Source: a candidate division KSB1 bacterium (GTDB lineage: Bacteria > Zhuqueibacterota > Zhuqueibacteria > Zhuqueibacterales > Zhuqueibacteraceae). From it: a DNA stretch of 64,000 bases. Made by a program: the position numbers and the translations under genes. Shown here one piece after another: positions 59,517-64,000 of this stretch. The stretch is from assembly GCA_034506175.1 (NCBI GenBank), contig JAPDQB010000018.1, positions 46,445-110,444 of the forward strand, in the 5' to 3' direction. A model generated the notes under the pieces. That model had not been told where the DNA came from. It was given only the letters and a program-made list of their open reading frames with translations, and ran no database searches. Numbering within the stretch: the stretch's first letter is position 1; every line of letters begins with the position of its first letter.

Positions 59517-60731
59517 TTACTTGCCTTTCAGATTCGGATTATTATTTCGCTCGTCGTCGGTGATGGGCAGATATTGCCATCTCCCGGCCGGCAGATGGAA
59601 CCTGCCGAACCGTCTTTGATCCGCCAAGCGAATGCCGGTTACAAACAGTTCCTTATCACGTTCCTCATAGATGCCATTAAGGTCAATGGCGGTAAGCGTC
59701 CTGACGCCACGTGAAGTCCGCACGGCATTCACTCGTGTCAACGCCGAGGCGGCATTATTGTCCAGCCGGATATCCAGCTCCGCCAGCATCAACGCATTTT
59801 CCTGCCAATTTATGAAATCAATCGGCGCTGACTCAGTCGCATATTTGGATTGGCGTTGATACACCACGCTGTTGCGGCCGGTAATCGGCGTCAGCGGGAT
59901 ACGGGCTCGTTCCGTCGGCTCGGCGGCAACATAAGCGGCAAAACGCGGATCGCACACGAACTGCGGCCGGCCCAAACCGGCTTGCTGCCAATAGAAGTTG
60001 GTCTGTTCCGTGCTGTAACGGCCTTGCAACGCCGCATCCCCGGCCACCATGCCGGCTTGCGCGGCCGTGCGGGCTGCGGTGTAATTGCCGCGCAGCAGAT
60101 GAATGCGCGCGATCAGCGAATTGGCAACTCTGCCGTCAACCGCGGCCGGGGGGTTGGCCAGAGCCAGGTTCAGCTTCTCCAACGCCAGGTCATACATTTG
60201 GTTGGAAGGAATGAACGGGCCGTTGTCGATGATGCCGCCGCCTTCAGTGGGGTTCAAGCCGAAATAAGTCGCATAAAGATAGCGGGCGATGCCGCCGAAC
60301 AAATTACCGAAATAGAGGGCGCGGGTTTTCAACGCTGCATTATTGATGGTGATGGCGTTGACGCGCCGGACGAGGTCGTCAGCAAAGAAACGCAACTCGC
60401 CGAGCGGGTTGTAAGCGCCGTCCACCGAATTGTTGTCCAGTGTAATGTTGCCCAGATCAATGTCGCGGAAGGTGGGAAACGTCGCGTTCGGCACGTTGTC
60501 GTCAAAAATAAACTCATCCGACAGTCCGCTGGCCAGCACCATTACCTGCGCGAGCGCAGTGGAAAAGCGGATCTGCACGCCGGTAATGAGAAAATTGATC
60601 TGGCTTTCCGCATTCAGCGTCTCATCCGGCACTTGATCGATAATCGGGTCAACCGACTCGGCAAACTCCGTGCAGGCGATAAAGGTCGCCAGCAGTGCCA
60701 GCACAGCAAAAAAGGCAAGATATCGTTTCAT
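59517..60731 (-). CDS. SusD/RagB-family outer-membrane lipoprotein
   Basis: 404 residues. A lipoprotein signal (FFAVLALLATFIAC, Cys at residue 20) anchors it to the outer membrane. The body is the TPR-rich SusD fold: MYDLALEKLNLALANPPAAV, RVANSLIARIHLLRGNYTAA, and the C-terminal EERDKELFVTGIRLADQRRF with the typical E-R-x-x-E-L-F-x-x-G-x-R-x-x-D pattern. SusD proteins lid the SusC barrel and capture the substrate. It follows susC by 12 bases. It is short for the family (usually 450-600). Confidence 0.92.
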   Translation of the reverse strand: MKRYLAFFAVLALLATFIACTEFAESVDPIIDQVPDETLNAESQINFLITGVQIRFSTALAQVMVLASGLSDEFIFDDNVPNATFPTFRDIDLGNITLDNNSVDGAYNPLGELRFFADDLVRRVNAITINNAALKTRALYFGNLFGGIARYLYATYFGLNPTEGGGIIDNGPFIPSNQMYDLALEKLNLALANPPAAVDGRVANSLIARIHLLRGNYTAARTAAQAGMVAGDAALQGRYSTEQTNFYWQQAGLGRPQFVCDPRFAAYVAAEPTERARIPLTPITGRNSVVYQRQSKYATESAPIDFINWQENALMLAELDIRLDNNAASALTRVNAVRTSRGVRTLTAIDLNGIYEERDKELFVTGIRLADQRRFGRFHLPAGRWQYLPITDDERNNNPNLKGK

Positions 60732-60743
60732 TAGAGTTGTCTC

Positions 60744-63716
60744 CTATAATGAGAACCTGAAGATGAAGTTATACGCTCTCGGACTTTGCAGCGTCAGGAA
60801 GTCGTTGCCGCGCGTCAGGCTGCGGGCGCCGTTATGATTGACTTCGGGATCCGGCCCGCTATACTTGGTGGTCGTCCAAACGTTGCGGGCGGAGAACCCG
60901 ACCACGACATCGCGGAAATAGCGATCGGCATTCAGCCGTGGCAACCAATCCTTCAAGCTGTAATTGACACTGATTTCGCGCAGCTTGAGGAAATCGCCAT
61001 CTTCGATGAAATTGGCATTGAAGGTGTGATCCAGACGCGCGAATCTTTCAGCGGCGGCCTGATATTCCGGCGTATTCGGCGTCAGCCGCGTGATGGTGTT
61101 ATCCACGGCCGAATTGGCTGCCACGCCCGGCCGGCCGGCCAAATTCAACTGATTCGCCAGGCGGTTGAACTCTGGATTGTTGCCGAAGCGATAAGAGAAG
61201 ACGTTGGTGAAATTCAAAACCTTGAACTCGGTGGCCCAGTCCGCCAAGGCGTAGAAGTTGATGCTCCTGAACACGCGTAAATTCAACGTGAAGGAGCCAT
61301 TATATTTCGGGATCGGGCTGCCGAAGTCAAAACGGTCGGTGCTCACATTGGGGCCGAGATAAGCGCCCGAGGTGGGGTCAAAGCGGGCGCCCAAAACCTT
61401 GCGAACGTAAAATTGGTGCTTGGGCAAGCCCTCTTTAATCACGTTGTTATCAAAGCCGTCAAAAATCGGCTGGGCGCCGCCGAGATCTTTGACCTCGTTC
61501 TTCTGATAGTTGCCGATCACACTGAGGTTGATATCGAGGTTTCTCCTTCGAATGGGGTTGGCATCAATCTTCGCTTCCAAACCCGAACCTTTGATTTTTC
61601 CAATGTTAAACGGCACCGCGGTGGCAATTTTTCCGGTCGACGGCGAATTTCTAAAACCGACGATGGAATCCTTGGCCTCCTGCAGGTAATAGGTAAACTC
61701 GACGGCATAATTGTTGAAAATCTGGGCATCAAAGCCGAACTCGAGCTCTTTGATCCGTTCCGGCTTGATTTCCGAATTGCCGATGCTGGACAAGACCGCG
61801 CCGCGTCCGTAGCCGCCGCCTTGGGCGCGATACAGCAGCTCGATGCCATCCAACAAACCCGGCAAAACGCCGGTTTCGCCATAGGCCGCGCGAATTTTCA
61901 TGAGATTAAAAAAGTTGGGGAAGAACGCATAGCGATCCAGGCGCACGGCGAGGCTGGCTTTGGGATAGTTGATGCTCGGCGCTTTCTTGCCAATGACGCT
62001 GGCGTAATCGCGGCGGATGCCGATGGTGGCATAATATTGGTCCACATACGAGAATGAGCCTTCGGCAAAAATGCCGGCTTCGCGGGTGTTGGTAAAGCCT
62101 TCGTCTGCGGATCCAAGCTGAGTGCCGGCGCCGATGTTGGAGATGAATTCGCTCGGAAAACTGAATTTTGAGATAAAGCTGGTTTCCTGGCGCCGATTGA
62201 AGAGCTGTGCCCCGGCCACGACACTGCCGTTAAGACGGGAAATGAGATTGAACGAATACCGTCCATCGAGGGTGTAGGTATACTGCACGTTGCGGAGATT
62301 GAAAAGACTTCTTTGCCCCTGGTCCAACTGCGCCACCGGATAAACCAGGTTGACCGGGAAGAACTGATCCTGGCGAAGATTTTCGTTGTCCACGCCAACG
62401 CTGAATCGGCCGAACAAGTTTTTGAATGGCGTATATTCAGCGCTGGCAGCACCGATGAATCGGTTGACGTTGGTTTTGTCGCCGATATTCTCAATCGCGG
62501 TGCTGTCGGTGAATCCATACGGCCGCGGCAGCAGGAGGGTATTGCCAAGATAACCCAGAATGTTGTTGTCATTATTCGGGCGCTTCAGTTGATCCTGAGT
62601 ATAACCGGCGTTGACTTGAAAAGTGAGGCGTTCGTTGGGCACCACATCCAAATTGGCGCGCAGGCTGGTGCGATCTCCTTCGTTGTTGCGCGTAATACCT
62701 TCTTCCTCGCGTTTATCAAACGAGACAAAATATTTAAGCGTGTTCAAGCCGCCGGTGGCGTTGACCGTGTGTTGTTGGATATTACCGGTGCGAAAAATAC
62801 GGTTGGCGTTGGCAGCAGTAAGATAATCCGACTTGCTGTACTCGTAAGCCTGCTGGTTCGAACCAGTAATAAATTTATAATCGATCGCCACATTGCGCCC
62901 GCTGGCCAGCTTGCCGCGCCGGGTGGTGATTAAAACGACGCCATTGGAACCGTTGGTGCCGTACGACGCCGCGCCGGCCGGGCCTTTCAGCACTTCGAAC
63001 CTTTCAATTTCCTCAGGATTCAAGCTCGACAGCAGGCTGATGCCTTGTCCGCCCACGCCGAATCCGGTAAACTGATCGTCATTGACTCTCACGCCATCGA
63101 CGTAGATGACCGGCTGCTCATTGCCGTTTAAGCCGCCGCCCGAGCGGACATTGAAACGAAATCCCGCACCGACGTTGCCAGAGGATGGCGTCAGATTGAC
63201 TCCGGCCACTTTGCCGTTCACCAACTGCGAAAAATTATGGTAGTTGGTGGACTCGGTCAATTGGGTGGCTTGCACGCGAGAGACTGCTACTTCCGCCAAT
63301 TCCTTGGAGGTGCGCGACGCAATTCCCGTTACCACCACCGCCTCGCCTTGAAAAACATCCACCCGCATGGCAAAATTGGCTGTCACCGTTGCATTATCAG
63401 TCACCGTAATTGGGGTCGACTCCGTGTGATATCCCACAAAAGAAGCAACCAAAACATAATCTCCCGGCTTGACGCGCAAAATCGTATACGCGCCCTCGGC
63501 ATTCGTAACGGTGCCAATGGTTGTACCCTTCAAGAAGACGTTGGCGCCAAACAGCGGCTCGCCGGTTTCCTTAACAGCGACTTTTCCGGTTATCGTACCA
63601 TCTGCTAACACTGCCGCGGGCGCTAGCAAGCATACGATAAACGCGATCACCTGCCTCAGCAGAAGCTTGATTCCAAAACGGTTAAGCTTTGCTTGTTGAC
63701 TTCGTGAAGCTGACAT
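60744..63716 (-). CDS. SusC/RagA-family TonB-dependent outer-membrane transporter
   Basis: 990 residues. Signal region LLLRQVIAFIVCLLAPAAVLA, then a carboxypeptidase-regulatory-like domain (TITGKVAVKETGEPLFGANV) at about residues 40-120, the plug (VNGKVAGVNLTPSSG; PVIYVDGVRVNDDQF; YGTNGSNGVVLITTRRGK), and a long beta-barrel ending in the aromatic YNFIFRFSL. SusC imports oligosaccharides, peptides or other large solutes with energy from TonB. The SusD partner is immediately downstream. No glycosidase, sulfatase or regulator adjoins, so the substrate is not suggested. AGGAGG lies upstream of the ATG. Confidence 0.94.
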   Translation of the reverse strand: MSASRSQQAKLNRFGIKLLLRQVIAFIVCLLAPAAVLADGTITGKVAVKETGEPLFGANVFLKGTTIGTVTNAEGAYTILRVKPGDYVLVASFVGYHTESTPITVTDNATVTANFAMRVDVFQGEAVVVTGIASRTSKELAEVAVSRVQATQLTESTNYHNFSQLVNGKVAGVNLTPSSGNVGAGFRFNVRSGGGLNGNEQPVIYVDGVRVNDDQFTGFGVGGQGISLLSSLNPEEIERFEVLKGPAGAASYGTNGSNGVVLITTRRGKLASGRNVAIDYKFITGSNQQAYEYSKSDYLTAANANRIFRTGNIQQHTVNATGGLNTLKYFVSFDKREEEGITRNNEGDRTSLRANLDVVPNERLTFQVNAGYTQDQLKRPNNDNNILGYLGNTLLLPRPYGFTDSTAIENIGDKTNVNRFIGAASAEYTPFKNLFGRFSVGVDNENLRQDQFFPVNLVYPVAQLDQGQRSLFNLRNVQYTYTLDGRYSFNLISRLNGSVVAGAQLFNRRQETSFISKFSFPSEFISNIGAGTQLGSADEGFTNTREAGIFAEGSFSYVDQYYATIGIRRDYASVIGKKAPSINYPKASLAVRLDRYAFFPNFFNLMKIRAAYGETGVLPGLLDGIELLYRAQGGGYGRGAVLSSIGNSEIKPERIKELEFGFDAQIFNNYAVEFTYYLQEAKDSIVGFRNSPSTGKIATAVPFNIGKIKGSGLEAKIDANPIRRRNLDINLSVIGNYQKNEVKDLGGAQPIFDGFDNNVIKEGLPKHQFYVRKVLGARFDPTSGAYLGPNVSTDRFDFGSPIPKYNGSFTLNLRVFRSINFYALADWATEFKVLNFTNVFSYRFGNNPEFNRLANQLNLAGRPGVAANSAVDNTITRLTPNTPEYQAAAERFARLDHTFNANFIEDGDFLKLREISVNYSLKDWLPRLNADRYFRDVVVGFSARNVWTTTKYSGPDPEVNHNGARSLTRGNDFLTLQSPRAYNFIFRFSL

Positions 63717-64000
63717 AATTTTCCTCCTTCTTGGACCTAATTGATGAAAAATTTACTGTGGGTTAAATCCCCAACCTCAAAACTCTGCGTGCAAAAAAAA
63801 ATTAGAAACCGTCGCTTACGGTGGGCAAGGCATTCACCTTCCTTTCATGTCATGAATATTGACTGCTTAATAGACTTGACAATGTTAAGTTAGAGTTTTA
63901 AAAAAATGTTAATCCTGAATTCTGCGCCAATTTGGTAGTCGATTGCAAGAAAAGTATTGCAAAGAGCGGCAAAAACGTCAATTCAAATAAAAACTTATGC
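63717..64000. promoter_or_regulatory. 284-bp region upstream of susC
   Basis: A/T-rich. On the minus strand a weak promoter candidate is TTGTCA (63875-63880), 16 bases, AATATT (63853-63858 region). On the plus strand TTGACA lies near 63876-63881 but without a good -10. It may also hold the start of an unseen rightward gene's control region. No coding potential seen. Confidence 0.3.

Overview
The window reads as a chromosomal segment of a Gram-negative bacterium of the FCB superphylum, possibly KSB1/Calditrichota- or Ignavibacteria-like; this placement is an inference. The markers are a C-terminal type IX secretion sorting domain with the NYPNPFNPST signature (51538-53673), a SusC/SusD outer-membrane pair (59517-63716), and a primary-type sigma factor that resembles Bacteroidota RpoD. 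No rRNA, tRNA, CRISPR array, transposase or prophage was recognised. Non-coding DNA is rich in small dispersed repeats.

Layout. 1-18976: an envelope/exopolysaccharide locus on the + strand, with two NodU-type carbamoyltransferases around an SxtJ-like membrane protein, two GT4 and two GT39 glycosyltransferases, a flippase, a secreted glycosidase-like protein behind a sigma-54-type promoter, a methyltransferase, a GtrA-GT2 fusion, a polysaccharide deacetylase and a sugar epimerase, closed by a strong terminator. 19152-20138: a membrane-anchored metallopeptidase (-). 20556-30343: acyl-CoA metabolism (two crotonase-family enzymes, aldehyde dehydrogenase, thiolase, acyl-CoA dehydrogenase) and a Cys/Met-metabolism PLP enzyme, interleaved with toxin-antitoxin-like genes, several of them broken. 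30454-32896: a DUF885 protein and the last carotenoid gene. 32240-45980: a light-response and carotenoid island. 46008-48916: a PQQ-propeller remnant and the threonine-degrading pair tdh-kbl. 49069-49722: a higBA module with a broken toxin. 50032-64000: an APC permease, a T9SS-exported propeller protein, a MobA-like nucleotidyltransferase, a TumE module, a large zinc-ribbon/cyclase/AAA/TPR regulator and the SusCD pair.

The most notable system is the light island. A CarH/LitR-type B12 photoreceptor-repressor (40840-41781) is divergent from a primary-type sigma factor plus tspO. Both promoters carry almost the same 30-bp block (27 of 30 identical), a TTGACA-17-TATATT promoter containing two 11-bp direct repeats with the TnnACA core described for CarH operators. 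The carH start codon lies where its own transcript should begin, so that mRNA may be leaderless. Downstream of carH lie two SDR proteins and an Fe-S photolyase. Behind tspO is a six-gene crt operon (two CrtI, CrtB, acyltransferase, GT2, CruF) with its own TTGACA-17-TATATT promoter, predicting an acyclic glycosylated and acylated carotenoid. The sigma gene is interrupted by a single amber codon at a highly conserved Glu, so the sigma step is either dead in this genome or a sequence error.

Several accessory genes are damaged by single events: a TumE antitoxin and an AbiEii toxin by in-frame TAA codons, a DUF3800 gene by a frameshift at an A5 run, and a HigB toxin by a frameshift plus deletion. 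This is either clustered decay or base-level error in an assembly; reads would decide.
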